DNA of 63,785 nt from Streptomyces rubellomurinus (GCF_000961885.1 NZ_JZKH01000045.1:1-63785); one strand, 5' to 3'. Counted from the stretch's first letter, positions 34,734 through 43,571 are shown. The notes: generated by a model from the letters alone, not told the origin. Made by a program: numbers and translations.

Positions 34734-36340
34734 CCGAGCTCGCCAGCTCCGCCACGGAGCACCGCGGCCTGACCATGGCCCTGTTCGGGGTCTTCGTCCT
34801 GGCCACCCTGGTCATCACCGTCTGGGCCGGGCGGCAGAACCGCAGCGCCGCCGACTTCTACGCCGGCGGCCGCGGCTTCACCGGCTTCCAGAACGGCCTG
34901 GCCATCTCGGGCGACTACATGTCCGCCGCGTCCTTCCTCGGCATCGCCGGGGCCATCGCGCTGTCCGGCTACGACGGCTTCCTCTACTCGATCGGCTTCC
35001 TGGTCGCCTGGCTGGTCGCGCTGCTGCTGATCGCCGAGCCGCTGCGCAACTCCGGCCGCTTCACCATGGCGGACGTGCTGGCCTTCCGGATGCGCCAGCG
35101 CCCGGTGCGCACCGCGGCGGGCGTCTCCACCATCGTGGTGTCGATCTTCTACCTGCTCGCCCAGATGGTCGGCGCCGGGACGCTGGTCACCCTGCTGCTC
35201 GGGGTCAGCGGGGACGCCGCCAGGCGCTGGACGGTCGTCGCGGTCGGCGCGCTGATGGTCGTCTACGTGGTGATAGGGGGCATGAAGGGCACCACCTGGG
35301 TGCAGATCGTCAAGGCCGTGCTGCTGATCGCCGGCGCCGGGCTGATGACCGTCCTGGTGCTCGCCAAGTACCACTTCAACCCCTCGGAGCTGCTCGGCGC
35401 GGCCGCCTCCGCGAGCGGCAAGGGCGAGGCCTTCCTGGAACCCGGGCTGAAGTACGGGGCCACCAACACCTCCAAGCTCGACTTCATCAGCCTCGGCATC
35501 GCGCTGGTGCTCGGCACCGCCGGCCTGCCGCACATCCTGGTCCGCTTCTACACCGTCCCCACCGCCAAGGCGGCCCGGAAGTCGGTGCTCTGGGCGATCG
35601 GCATCATCGGCGTCTTCTACCTGATGACCCTGGCGCTCGGCTTCGGCGCGGCGGCGCTGGTCGGCTCCAAGGAGATCAAGGCCGCCAGCGCCTCCGGCAA
35701 CACCGCGGCCCCGCAGCTCGCCGAGGTGCTCGGCGGCGGCGCCGGGACGACCGGCGGCGCGATCATGCTCGCGGTGATCTCGGCCGTCGCCTTCGCCACC
35801 ATCCTCGCCGTGGTCGCCGGGCTCACCCTGGCCTCCTCGGCCTCCTTCGCGCACGACATCTACGCCAACGTGATCCGGCGCGGGCGGGCCACCGAGAAGG
35901 AGGAGGTGCGCTCGGCGAAGTGGGCCGCCGTGGTGATCGGCGCCGTCGCCATCGTGCTCAGCCTCTACGCCGACAAGCTCAACGCCGCCGCGCTGGTCGC
36001 CCTGGCCTTCGCGGTGGCCGCCTCGGCCAACCTGCCGACCCTGCTCTACTCGCTGTTCTGGAAGCGGTTCACCACCGCCGGCGCGGTCAGCTCGGTCTAT
36101 GCCGGCCTGATCACCTCGGTGGTGCTGGTGGTCTTCTCCCCGGTCGTCTCCGGCGCCAAGACCTCGCTCTTCCCGGACAGCGACTTCCACTGGTTCCCGC
36201 TGGAGAACCCCGGCCTGGTCTCCATCCCGGTCGGCTTCCTCGCCGGGTGGATCGGCACCCTGCTGTCCCGCCAGCAGCCCGACCCGGCGAAGTACGCTGA
36301 ACTGGAGGTCCGCTCGCTGACCGGACTGGGCGCCCATTGA
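34730..36340 (+). CDS. actP: ActP-like cation/acetate symporter (SSS family)
   Basis: 536 residues, about 13 helices. Sodium:solute symporter features: SAADFYAGGRGFTGFQNGLAISGDYMSAASFLGIAG, GGMKGTTWVQIVKAV, LVLGTAGLPHILVRFYTVPTAKAARKS (the GTAGLPH signature) and ASANLPTLLYSLFWKRFTTAGA. It takes up acetate or related monocarboxylates with a cation. Translationally coupled to DUF485. Acetate uptake would feed the ethylmalonyl-CoA genes at the left end of the window, though the two are not linked in one operon. Confidence 0.92.
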   Translation: MTELASSATEHRGLTMALFGVFVLATLVITVWAGRQNRSAADFYAGGRGFTGFQNGLAISGDYMSAASFLGIAGAIALSGYDGFLYSIGFLVAWLVALLLIAEPLRNSGRFTMADVLAFRMRQRPVRTAAGVSTIVVSIFYLLAQMVGAGTLVTLLLGVSGDAARRWTVVAVGALMVVYVVIGGMKGTTWVQIVKAVLLIAGAGLMTVLVLAKYHFNPSELLGAAASASGKGEAFLEPGLKYGATNTSKLDFISLGIALVLGTAGLPHILVRFYTVPTAKAARKSVLWAIGIIGVFYLMTLALGFGAAALVGSKEIKAASASGNTAAPQLAEVLGGGAGTTGGAIMLAVISAVAFATILAVVAGLTLASSASFAHDIYANVIRRGRATEKEEVRSAKWAAVVIGAVAIVLSLYADKLNAAALVALAFAVAASANLPTLLYSLFWKRFTTAGAVSSVYAGLITSVVLVVFSPVVSGAKTSLFPDSDFHWFPLENPGLVSIPVGFLAGWIGTLLSRQQPDPAKYAELEVRSLTGLGAH

Positions 36341-36361
36341 TCGTTCCGCGATGACTATGCT

Positions 36362-36393
36362 GGCCCGGCCCCGCCGTCGACGGTGGCCGGGCC
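36362..36393 (+). terminator. Hairpin between actP and moaA
   Basis: GGCCCGGCC and GGCCGGGCC pair, with an inner palindrome CCGTCGACGG in the loop, 21 bp after the actP stop. Likely terminator. Confidence 0.6.
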
Positions 36394-36420
36394 GGTCGCA
36401 TTTCTCGGGAAGGGGTCTAC

Positions 36421-37410
36421 GTGCTGCTGGACACGTTCGGTCGGCAGGCCGTCGATCTTCGGGTCTCCCTGACCGACCGGTGCAACCTGCGGTGCACCTA
36501 CTGCATGCCGGAGGAGGGCCTGCAGTGGCTGGCCAAGCCCGAGCTGCTGACCGACGAGGAGATCGTCCGGCTGGTCTCCCTCGCGGTGCGCGAGCTGGGC
36601 GTGCGGGAGGTGCGCTTCACCGGCGGCGAGCCGCTGCTGCGGCCCGGTCTGGTCGGCATCGTCGAGGCCTGCGCGCGGCTGGAGCCGCGCCCCGAGCTGT
36701 CGCTCACCACCAACGGCATAGGCCTGGCCCGGACGGCCGCGGCGCTGCGCGCGGCCGGGCTCGACCGGGTCAACGTGTCGCTGGACACCCTCGACCCGGA
36801 CGTCTTCCACACCCTCACCCGCCGTCGGCGCCACCAGGACGTACTGGACGGGCTCGCCGCGGCCGAGGCGGCCGGGCTGGCGCCGGTCAAGCTGAACGCG
36901 GTGCTGATGCGCGGGGTCAACGACCACGAGGCGGCCGACCTGCTGGCCTGGTGCCTGGAGCACGGCTACGAGCTGCGCTTCATCGAGCAGATGCCGCTGG
37001 ACGCCCAGCACGGCTGGGACCGCTCCTCGATGGTCACCGCCGGGGAGATCCTGGACCTGCTCCGCGCCCGCTTCGCGCTCACCCCGGAGCCCTCGGCCAG
37101 CCGCGGCGCGGCGCCCGCCGAGCGCTGGCTGGTGGACGGCGGCCCGGGCCGGGTGGGCGTGATCGCCTCCGTCACCCGCCCGTTCTGCCGGGCCTGCGAC
37201 CGGACCAGGCTCACCGCGGACGGGCAGGTGCGCAACTGCCTGTTCGCGACCGGGGAGACCGACCTGCGGACGGCGCTGCGCTCGGGGGCGGACGACGCCG
37301 AACTGGCCGCGCTGTGGCGCGCGGCGATGTGGGGCAAGAAGGCCGGCGCCGGGATCGACGACCCGGAGTTCCACCAGCCCGACCGGCCGATGTCGGCGAT
37401 CGGCGGCTAG
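36421..37410 (+). CDS. moaA: GTP 3',8-cyclase MoaA
   Basis: 329 residues. Radical SAM cluster DRCNLRCTYCMP (CxxxCxxC), RFTGGEPLLRPGL (SAM-binding GGE), LTTNGIGLA, VSLDTLDP, and the second 4Fe-4S cluster in the C-terminus: FCRACDRTRLTADGQVRNCLF (CxxC-x13-C), ending in the essential GG dipeptide. First step of molybdenum cofactor synthesis. GTG start with GGAAGGGG upstream. No other moa gene is adjacent. Confidence 0.95.
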   Translation: MLLDTFGRQAVDLRVSLTDRCNLRCTYCMPEEGLQWLAKPELLTDEEIVRLVSLAVRELGVREVRFTGGEPLLRPGLVGIVEACARLEPRPELSLTTNGIGLARTAAALRAAGLDRVNVSLDTLDPDVFHTLTRRRRHQDVLDGLAAAEAAGLAPVKLNAVLMRGVNDHEAADLLAWCLEHGYELRFIEQMPLDAQHGWDRSSMVTAGEILDLLRARFALTPEPSASRGAAPAERWLVDGGPGRVGVIASVTRPFCRACDRTRLTADGQVRNCLFATGETDLRTALRSGADDAELAALWRAAMWGKKAGAGIDDPEFHQPDRPMSAIGG

Positions 37411-37456
37411 TTCGCCCCGTTCGTCCGCTCGTCCGGCTCATCCGGTTCGTCCGCGC

Positions 37457-37672
37457 TCAGCTCCCGGACGGTTCCGGCGTCCAGTCGGCGAAGGCGACGG
37501 TCTCCTTGAGGAAGCCGCGCACGCCGAGGAACTGCGACAGGTGCTCACGGTGCTCGTCGCAGGCGAGCCAGGTCTTGCGGCGGTCCGGGGTGTGCAGCGC
37601 GGGGTTGTTCCACACCAGCACCCACCGGGCGTCCGCCCGGCAGCCCTTGGCGGAGCAGATCGGGGTGTCCAT
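37457..37672 (-). CDS. Small conserved Cys-containing protein, unknown
   Basis: 71 residues from ATG 37672: MDTPICSAKGCRADARWVLV.. with Cys6, Cys11 and a third Cys in TWLACDEHREHL together with His residues, a pattern able to bind one zinc. The central HREHLSQFLGVRGFLKET is helical. Similar small proteins occur next to moaA in streptomycetes. It converges on moaA (46-bp gap). A weak ribosome site lowers confidence in the exact start. Confidence 0.65.
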   Translation of the reverse strand: MDTPICSAKGCRADARWVLVWNNPALHTPDRRKTWLACDEHREHLSQFLGVRGFLKETVAFADWTPEPSGS

Positions 37673-37938
37673 CGGGGGCCGTCCTCGGTGCTTGGCGGGT
37701 GCGTCGTCACCGCCAGTCTGTCACGCGCCCCCGGCCCGTCAGGCTGCGGGCATGGCGACGCCGGGCAGCCACGGGGGGAGCCGCCCGGCGTCGGTCCGTC
37801 GCTCCGACGGGGGATGCGGAGCGCGTACGCAGTATGTCACGCCGAGGGCCTCGGATGGGGAGGTCCTGCATGATTAATCTGAGGTTATTCTGAGCTTTCG
37901 GCGGTTCAAGCCGGGAGAGAACCGTGCAAAACGGGCAG

Positions 37939-38325
37939 TCAGCTCACGTCCTGTGAAGAATCGGTGGTCGCCCCCTGAGCCCCGCCCGTACCGGCCGTCG
38001 CAGGCGTCCCACCCGCCCCACCGGTTCCGCCGGGGCCGAGCATCAGCGGGGTGTCGGCCGGGATGTCGAAGGTGCTCGGCAGACCCGGGGCCCGCTCCCG
38101 GCCCGCGTTGGCGACCAGCACCGCGAAGTACGGCAGCAGCACGGCGCCCGCCAGCGCCCCGAAGGCCAGCCAGCGCTGGACGTCCCACAGCACCACGGCG
38201 AGCAGGACGCAGACGGTGCGGAGCAGCATCGAGACGACGTAGCGGCGCTGCCGCCCCCGGACGTCCTCGCTGAGGCTGCTGCGCGCCCCGGTGATCCGGT
38301 AGACCTCGCCACCGTTCTTGCTCAT
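37939..38325 (-). CDS. DUF3099 membrane protein
   Basis: 128 residues. N-terminus YRITGARSSLSEDVRGRQRRYVVSMLLRTVCVLLAVVLW is the DUF3099 signature; two membrane helices (MLLRTVCVLLAVVLW and WLAFGALAGAVLLPYFAVLVA) are followed by a cytoplasmic Gly/Thr/Ala-rich tail. Function unknown; widespread in actinobacteria. ATG 38325. 37673-37938 upstream of moaA's convergent partner holds no convincing gene. Confidence 0.85.
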   Translation of the reverse strand: MSKNGGEVYRITGARSSLSEDVRGRQRRYVVSMLLRTVCVLLAVVLWDVQRWLAFGALAGAVLLPYFAVLVANAGRERAPGLPSTFDIPADTPLMLGPGGTGGAGGTPATAGTGGAQGATTDSSQDVS

Positions 38326-38448
38326 GTCTCAACCGCCCTCGTCCACGCGTCCGCGCGCCTCGCCGCACGACTTCCTCACGGTACGCCGGGGGCGGTGCGG
38401 CGACGAGACCGGGTGGGCGGCGCCCACCCGGTCGGGTGTGCGGGGGCC

Positions 38449-39000
38449 CTACGAGCGCCGGGAGAGGTACTGCGGGGGGACGGCGTCGGTGAGCCAGACG
38501 CCGTTATCGCTGAGCCGGAACTCGTGGCCGTTCGCCGTCATCGCGGCCGCGTTGACGGTCAGCACCACCGGGCGGCCGTGCCGGGCGCCGACTCGGGTGG
38601 CCGTCTCGGTGTCCGCCGACAGGTGGACGTCCTGGCGGGCCATCGGGCGCAGGCCCTCGTGGAAGATCGACGCCAGGTGGCGGTCGGCGGTGCCGTGGTA
38701 CAGCACCGGGGGCGGCACGGCGGCGGCCAGACCGAGGTCGACCGCCACCGTGTGGCCCTGGTTGGCGCGGATCGAGAGACCGTCCGCGGAGTAGCCGAAG
38801 CGGCGCTTGTTGTTGGTCGCCACGACGTGGTCCAGCTCGGCCCTGGTCAGCCGGTTGCCCTTGGCCGCCAGGGCGGTGAGCAGCACGTCGACCCGGACCC
38901 AGCCGGCCTCGTCCAGCTCGATGCCGACCCGCTCGGGCTCGTGCCGCAGGATGCGGGACAGCATCTTGCTGACCTTGACCACGCGCTTCTCGTCCGTCAT
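38449..39000 (-). CDS. kptA: RNA 2'-phosphotransferase (Tpt1/KptA)
   Basis: 183 residues. KptA motifs: VSKMLSRILRHEPERVGIELDEAGWVRVDVLL (LRH..GL region), VVATNNKRRFGYSADGLSIRANQGHTV (NxKxRF, RAxQGHS-like), LYHGTADRHLASIFHEGLRPMARQDVHLS (HGT, HLS) and TVNAAAMTANGHEFRLSDNGVWLTDAVPPQYL. It moves an internal 2'-phosphate to NAD+. Bacteria lack the yeast-type tRNA ligase, so the natural substrate is unclear. ATG 39000 with weak GAGAG ribosome site. 30 bp downstream of tldE on the same strand. Confidence 0.93.
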   Translation of the reverse strand: MTDEKRVVKVSKMLSRILRHEPERVGIELDEAGWVRVDVLLTALAAKGNRLTRAELDHVVATNNKRRFGYSADGLSIRANQGHTVAVDLGLAAAVPPPVLYHGTADRHLASIFHEGLRPMARQDVHLSADTETATRVGARHGRPVVLTVNAAAMTANGHEFRLSDNGVWLTDAVPPQYLSRRS

Positions 39001-39029
39001 GTCTCTCGTATCCCCCCGTTGGCCAGTGG

Positions 39030-40436
39030 CTATGAGGCCTGGCTGACCGAACTCATGTTGAAGTCCGCGACACGCACGGGTGGCATCGCGGTGCGGGTGA
39101 AGTAGTCGCTCCACTCGCGGGGCAGGCAGCGCTCGGTGCGGCCCACCTCGGTGATCCGGTTCAGCAGGTCGACCGGGGACTCGTTGAACCGGAAGTTGTT
39201 GACGGCGCCGACCACTTCGCCGTTCTCGACCAGGTAGACGCCGTCCCGGGTGAGGCCGGTGAGCAGCAGCGTCGCCGGGTCCACCTCGCGGATGTACCAG
39301 AGGCAGGTGAGCAGCAGGCCGCGCTCGGTGCGGGCGATCATCTCGTCCAGCGTCGGCGCCGCCGCCTGGTCGGCCGTCTCCAGCACCAGGTTGTCGACGG
39401 GCGGGCGCAGCGGCAGGCCGGTGAGGCCGGCCGCGTGGCGGTTGGTGACCAGGTCGTTGAGCACGCCCTCGCGGATCCACTCGGTGCCCTCGATCGGCAG
39501 GCCGTTGTCGAAGACCGAGACGTCCCCGCCGGTGGAGTGCGCGAGCACGAACGGCGCGGCCTCCAGGCCCTCCTCGCGCGGGTCGGAGCGCAGGGTCAGC
39601 GGCAGGGCGCTGAGCTTGTCGCCGATCCGGGTGCCGCCGCCGGGCTTGGCGAAGACGGTGCGGCCCTCGTGGGCGTCCCGGCCGCCGGAGGACCAGTGGA
39701 GGTAGACCATCAGGTCGGCGACGGCCGAGGGCGGCAGCAGCGTCTCGTAGCGGCCGGCCGGCAGGTCGACCTTGCGGGCGCCCCAGCCGAGGCGCTTGGT
39801 CAGCTCGGCGTGCAGGGCCGCGACGTCGACGTCGGTGAAGTCGCGGGTGGCGGCGCCGGCCCAGGCCGAGCCGGACAGGTCGGCCGTCTTGGCGTTGATC
39901 TCGACCATGCCGGTGGGCTGGTCGTGGCGCAGCCGCAGGCCGGTCGAGCTGCCCAGGTAGCTGCTGGTGATCTCGTGCCGGGCGAAGCCGTACAGCAGCT
40001 CGCCCTGGGCGGCGGCGCGGGCGAAGGCCTCGCCGAGGGCCGGGCCGAAGGCGTCGAACACCTCGATCGAGGTCTCCGCCGGGGGCTCGGTGAAGTCCGG
40101 GGACGACGGCCGGTCGGCGGCCAGCGGCTGGGCGTCCTCGGCCGGGCCGGCCGCGCGGGCGGCGTCCTCGGCGGCGCGCACCAGGGCCTCGACGTCCTCG
40201 GCGGTGACGGCCTCGCGGGAGACCACGCCGGAGGCGGTGCCCTCGGCGCCGTCCACGGTGGCGATCACGGTGAGGCGCCGGCCCCGGGTGACGCCGTTGG
40301 TGGTCAGGGCGTTGCCGGCCCAGCGCAGGTTGGCGGTGGACTCCTCGTCGGCGATCACCACGCAGCCGTCGGCGCGGGAGAGGCCGAGCGCCAGCTCGAC
40401 GAGTTCGTGCGGCCGGTTCGCGGTCAGGTCGGTCAT
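39030..40436 (-). CDS. TldE/PmbA family metallopeptidase subunit
   Basis: 468 residues, PmbA/TldD fold without the zinc HExxxH motif, so the TldE-type partner. Recognisable: ADGCVVIADEESTANLRWAGNALTTNG, YGFARHEITSSYLGSSTGLRLRH, YETLLPPSAVADLMVYLHWSSGGRDAHEGRTVF, NDLVTNRHAAG, and LTCLWYIREVDPATLLLTGLTRDGVYLVENGEVVGAVNNFRFNESPVDLLN. TldD/TldE heterodimers cleave unstructured peptides, including some antibiotic precursors and gyrase poisons. ATGA overlap with tldD upstream. Confidence 0.9.
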   Translation of the reverse strand: MTDLTANRPHELVELALGLSRADGCVVIADEESTANLRWAGNALTTNGVTRGRRLTVIATVDGAEGTASGVVSREAVTAEDVEALVRAAEDAARAAGPAEDAQPLAADRPSSPDFTEPPAETSIEVFDAFGPALGEAFARAAAQGELLYGFARHEITSSYLGSSTGLRLRHDQPTGMVEINAKTADLSGSAWAGAATRDFTDVDVAALHAELTKRLGWGARKVDLPAGRYETLLPPSAVADLMVYLHWSSGGRDAHEGRTVFAKPGGGTRIGDKLSALPLTLRSDPREEGLEAAPFVLAHSTGGDVSVFDNGLPIEGTEWIREGVLNDLVTNRHAAGLTGLPLRPPVDNLVLETADQAAAPTLDEMIARTERGLLLTCLWYIREVDPATLLLTGLTRDGVYLVENGEVVGAVNNFRFNESPVDLLNRITEVGRTERCLPREWSDYFTRTAMPPVRVADFNMSSVSQAS

Positions 40437-41980
40437 CAGTGACCCGCCTCCTGCTGGGTGTTGAGCACGTTGACGTTGCGGAACAGCGCGGACGGGCAGC
40501 CGTGGCTGACCGCGGCGACCTGGCCGGGCTGGGCCTTGCCGCAGTTGAAGGCGCCGCCGAGGACGTAGGTCTGCGGGCCGCCGACCGCGGCCATCGAGCC
40601 CCAGAAGTCGGTGGTGGTGGCCTGGTAGGCGAAGTCCTTGACCTGGCCGGCGAGTTCGCCGTTCCTGATGGCGTAGGCGCGCTGGCCGGTGAACTGGAAG
40701 TTGTAGCGCTGCATGTCGATCGACCAGGAGCGGTCGCCGACGATGTACAGGCCGTTCTCCACCTGGGAGATCAGCCCGGTGGTGTCGGGGCCGTCGGCGG
40801 CGGGCCGGAGCGAGACGTTGGCCATCCGCTGCACCGGCACGTGCGCCGGGGAGTCCGCGAAGGCGCAGCCGTTGGAGCGCTCGAAGCCCTTCAACTTGGC
40901 CATGCCGCGATCGAGTTGGTAGCCGACCAGGATGCCGTCCTTCACCAGGTCCCAGGACTGGGTGGCGACGCCCTCGTCGTCGTAGCCGATGGTGGACAGG
41001 CCGTGCTCGGCGGTGCGGTCGCCGGTGACGTGCATCAGCTCGGAGCCGTACTTGAGCGAGCCGAGCTGGTCGAAGGTGGCGAAGGAGGTGCCGGCGTAGG
41101 CGGCCTCGTAGCCGAGCGCGCGGTCCAGCTCGGTGGCGTGGCCGATCGACTCGTGGATGGTCAGCCAGAGGTTGGACGGGTCGATGACCAGGTCGTAGCG
41201 GCCGGCCTGGACGCTCGGGGCCTTCATCTTCTCGGCCAACAGGCCGGGCAGCTCGGCGAGTTCGGCGTCCCAGTCCCAGCCGGTGCCGGTCAGGTACTCG
41301 AAGCCGCGGCCGGCCGGCGGGGCCAGCGTGCGCATGGTGTCGAAGGCGCCGGTGCGCTCGTCGACGGAGGTGGCCTCCAGCTCCGGGTGCAGCCGGATGC
41401 GCTGCTGGGTGGTGACGGTGCCGGCGGTGTCCGCGTAGAACTTGTTCTCCTGGACGGTCAGCAGGCTCGCCTGGACGTGCGAGACGCCCTCCGCGGCCAG
41501 CAGTCGGGAGCTCCACTCGGCGAGCAGCGCCGTCTTCTCGGCGTCGGGCACCTCGAAGGGGTTCACCTCGTACGCGGAGACCCAGGTGACGTCCCGGTGG
41601 ACCGGCTCGTCGGCCAGCTCGACCCGCTCGGTGGCGCCGGCCGCCCGGCTGATCCCGCCGGACAGGCGTGCCACCGCGACGGCCTGCTCGGCGACCCTGG
41701 CCGCGGCCCCCGGGGTGAGGTCCACGCCGGCGGCGAAGCCCCAGGCGCCGTCCAGCAGCACCCGGACGGCGAAGCCGAGCTGCAGGCTGTCGGAGGTGCC
41801 GGCGGGGCGGGCGTCGCGCAGCCGCCAGGAGGCGCTGCGGACCCGCTCCAGCCGGAAGTCGGCGTGCGCGGCGCCGAGTTCGCGGGCCCGGGTGAGGGCG
41901 GCGTCGGCGAGGGCGCGCAGCGGGAGGGCGAGGAACAGCGGGTCGACGGCGCGGTCGGCCGCAGGAGTCGTCGGAGGCAA
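40436..41980 (-). CDS. tldD: TldD family zinc metallopeptidase
   Basis: 514 residues with zinc motif HESIGHATE (HExxxH) preceded by YDLVIDPSNLWLTI, and downstream IGYDDEGVATQSWDLVKDGILVGYQLDR, GLYIVGDRSWSIDMQRYNFQFTGQRAYAIRNGELAGQVKDF and GGAFNCGKAQPGQ..SHGCPS (C-terminal metal-ligand Cys). TTG at 41980 (LPPTTPAADRAV) was chosen because GGGAG lies 6 bases upstream; an in-frame GTG at 42022 would add 14 residues across a hairpin. No RiPP precursor or maturase is nearby. Confidence 0.9.
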   Translation of the reverse strand: MPPTTPAADRAVDPLFLALPLRALADAALTRARELGAAHADFRLERVRSASWRLRDARPAGTSDSLQLGFAVRVLLDGAWGFAAGVDLTPGAAARVAEQAVAVARLSGGISRAAGATERVELADEPVHRDVTWVSAYEVNPFEVPDAEKTALLAEWSSRLLAAEGVSHVQASLLTVQENKFYADTAGTVTTQQRIRLHPELEATSVDERTGAFDTMRTLAPPAGRGFEYLTGTGWDWDAELAELPGLLAEKMKAPSVQAGRYDLVIDPSNLWLTIHESIGHATELDRALGYEAAYAGTSFATFDQLGSLKYGSELMHVTGDRTAEHGLSTIGYDDEGVATQSWDLVKDGILVGYQLDRGMAKLKGFERSNGCAFADSPAHVPVQRMANVSLRPAADGPDTTGLISQVENGLYIVGDRSWSIDMQRYNFQFTGQRAYAIRNGELAGQVKDFAYQATTTDFWGSMAAVGGPQTYVLGGAFNCGKAQPGQVAAVSHGCPSALFRNVNVLNTQQEAGH

Positions 41981-42004
41981 TCGGGCTCCCAGGTCGCGGG
42001 GGTG

Positions 42005-42039
42005 GCGGTGCGGGCACCGCACAGGGGTGCCCGCACCGC
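42005..42039 (-). terminator. Hairpin between the MBL-fold gene and tldD
   Basis: GCGGTGCGGGCACC (42005-42018) and GGTGCCCGCACCGC (42026-42039) form a 14-bp perfect stem around GCACAGG, 25 bp upstream of the tldD TTG start. It may terminate the upstream MBL-fold transcript or regulate tldD. Confidence 0.5.
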
Positions 42040-42108
42040 ATCATTTCCCGTCCACCGGGTATTCGGCCAGCACATTTCGGCCGGCCGGCCCGTGGGGTTC
42101 GGACCTCG

Positions 42109-43254
42109 TCAGCTGACCGTTTCCCACCAGCCGTCCAGCTCGGGCGGGTTGTCCACGTCGACCCGCTCGCCGGGGCGCGGGACGGCCAGCGGGACGGCCT
42201 GGGTCTTGGCCTCGGCGAGCAGCCGTTCGACCGGCTCGGCCCACGGGTGCAGGCCGAGGTTGAAGGTGCACCAGTGCACCGGGACGAGCAGGCCGCCGCG
42301 CAGGTCGCGGTGGGCGAGCACGGCGTCCTCGGGGGTCATGTGGATGTCCGCCCAGGCCGCGTCGTAGGCGCCGATCTGCACCAGCGCGGCGTCGAACGGG
42401 CCGTGCTGCTCGCCGATCCGGGCGTAGCCCTCGAAGTAGCCGGAGTCGCCGGTGTAGAAGACCCGGCGGTTCGGGCCGGCGATCACCCAGGAGCCCCACA
42501 GGGTGGTGTTGCGGGTCAGGCCGCGGCCGGAGAAGTGGTGCGCCGAGGTGAGGGTGAGCACCAGGTCGCCCAGGGTGCAGGTCTCGTCCCAGTCCAGCTC
42601 GATGATGCGGTGCTCGGGGACGCCCCAGCGGCGCAGGTGGCCGCCGATGCCGAGCGGCACCGCGAACGGCGCGGACTGGGTGTGCACCAGGCGCTTGACG
42701 GTGGGCATGTCGAGGTGGTCGTAGTGGTCGTGCGAGATCAGCACGGCGTCGACCGGCGGCAGCTCCTCCAGCTCCACCGGCACCGGGTGCAGCCGCTTGG
42801 GGCCGACGTGCGCGGCGGGGGAGCAGCGGTCGCTCCAGATCGGGTCGAGCAGGACGCGGAAGCCCTCCAGCTCGACCAGCGCGGAGGCGTGCCCGTACCA
42901 GGTGATCCGCACGCCCTCGGGGGCCGGGCCGGGGGTCGGGGCGGGGCGGACGGTCGGCACCGGGTGGGCGGGGACCCGGCCGCCGCGCTCGAACAGCATC
43001 CGGCGGGCGGTGCCGGCGTCGAAGCCGGGGGCCTCGGAGGCGCGGGCGAGCGTCGAGGGGGCGTTGTGGAAGGCGCCGTCGCGGTACTGCGGCGAGTCGC
43101 GCACGCGCTCCTCGCGCTCGGCGTCCGGCCGCCGCCCGAACGCCGCCGGCAGGTCGCGCAGCGACCAGGCGGCCGCGCCGAGGCCTGCCGCCAGGGCGGT
43201 CAGGGCCAGCAGTCGTGCGGGTCGGTGGGTGCTCCCGGGCCGGGCCTTGGTCAT
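42109..43254 (-). CDS. MBL-fold metal-dependent hydrolase (NAPE-PLD-like), membrane-anchored
   Basis: 381 residues. Basic N-terminus then a hydrophobic helix (LLALTALAAGLGAAAW), so probably signal-anchored. Metallo-beta-lactamase motifs: HASALVELEGFRVLLDP, LISHDHYDHLD (HxHxDH), HHFSGRGL, FYTGDSGYFEG (Asp ligand) and VPVHWCTFNL (His). Strongest resemblance is to N-acylphosphatidylethanolamine phospholipase D-like hydrolases that act on phosphodiester bonds of lipids; the substrate here is unknown. Start ATG 43254. Confidence 0.88.
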   Translation of the reverse strand: MTKARPGSTHRPARLLALTALAAGLGAAAWSLRDLPAAFGRRPDAEREERVRDSPQYRDGAFHNAPSTLARASEAPGFDAGTARRMLFERGGRVPAHPVPTVRPAPTPGPAPEGVRITWYGHASALVELEGFRVLLDPIWSDRCSPAAHVGPKRLHPVPVELEELPPVDAVLISHDHYDHLDMPTVKRLVHTQSAPFAVPLGIGGHLRRWGVPEHRIIELDWDETCTLGDLVLTLTSAHHFSGRGLTRNTTLWGSWVIAGPNRRVFYTGDSGYFEGYARIGEQHGPFDAALVQIGAYDAAWADIHMTPEDAVLAHRDLRGGLLVPVHWCTFNLGLHPWAEPVERLLAEAKTQAVPLAVPRPGERVDVDNPPELDGWWETVS

Positions 43255-43437
43255 GGGCGCTGCCTTCGTTGCTCGCCGGGACGCCTTCGGGGGCGGTGCG
43301 GTCGGTCCCGGGTCGGTCCGCACCACGGGGGCAACGGGTGCGCCCGTCCGTGTTGTTCCCGGCAGAGTGGCCGGAAAGGGGCGTCCGCGCAACCCTTCGG
43401 GGCGCCGACCTGCGGAGTCGGCCGCGGTGGCCGGGAT

Positions 43438-43546
43438 TGTCGGATTGCGACAGTTCCTCCGGTGCTGCGCTGTCGGAGCCCGATGCGCCGCCGTCGCCGG
43501 GCGCCCGATAGCGTCACAGACTGCGTACGCATTCCGACGTACGCGC
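43438..43546 (+). promoter_or_regulatory. Palindromes upstream of fabG
   Basis: TGTCG-GATTG-CGACA (43438-43452) and an imperfect palindrome TGCGTACG..CGTACGCGCA (43523-43546) lie in the 317-bp region between the MBL-fold gene and fabG. The second is about 25 bp upstream of the start codon. They may bind a fatty-acid-synthesis regulator; no protein is assigned. No gene was found between 43255 and 43571. Confidence 0.35.
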
Positions 43547-43571
43547 AGACCCAGGGGAGAGAGGTGGATCG

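Noticed and set aside
37870..37893. Mini-ORF MINLRLF with GGGGAGG upstream on the plus strand
   Set aside because: It has a good ribosome site, but no plus-strand gene follows for it to control; downstream DNA is antisense to DUF3099 and kptA. Probably a chance AT-rich patch.
39030..41980. TldD/TldE as part of a RiPP (lasso/microcin-like) biosynthetic cluster
   Set aside because: No precursor peptide, maturase or transporter in the neighbourhood; the pair is widespread as housekeeping peptidases.
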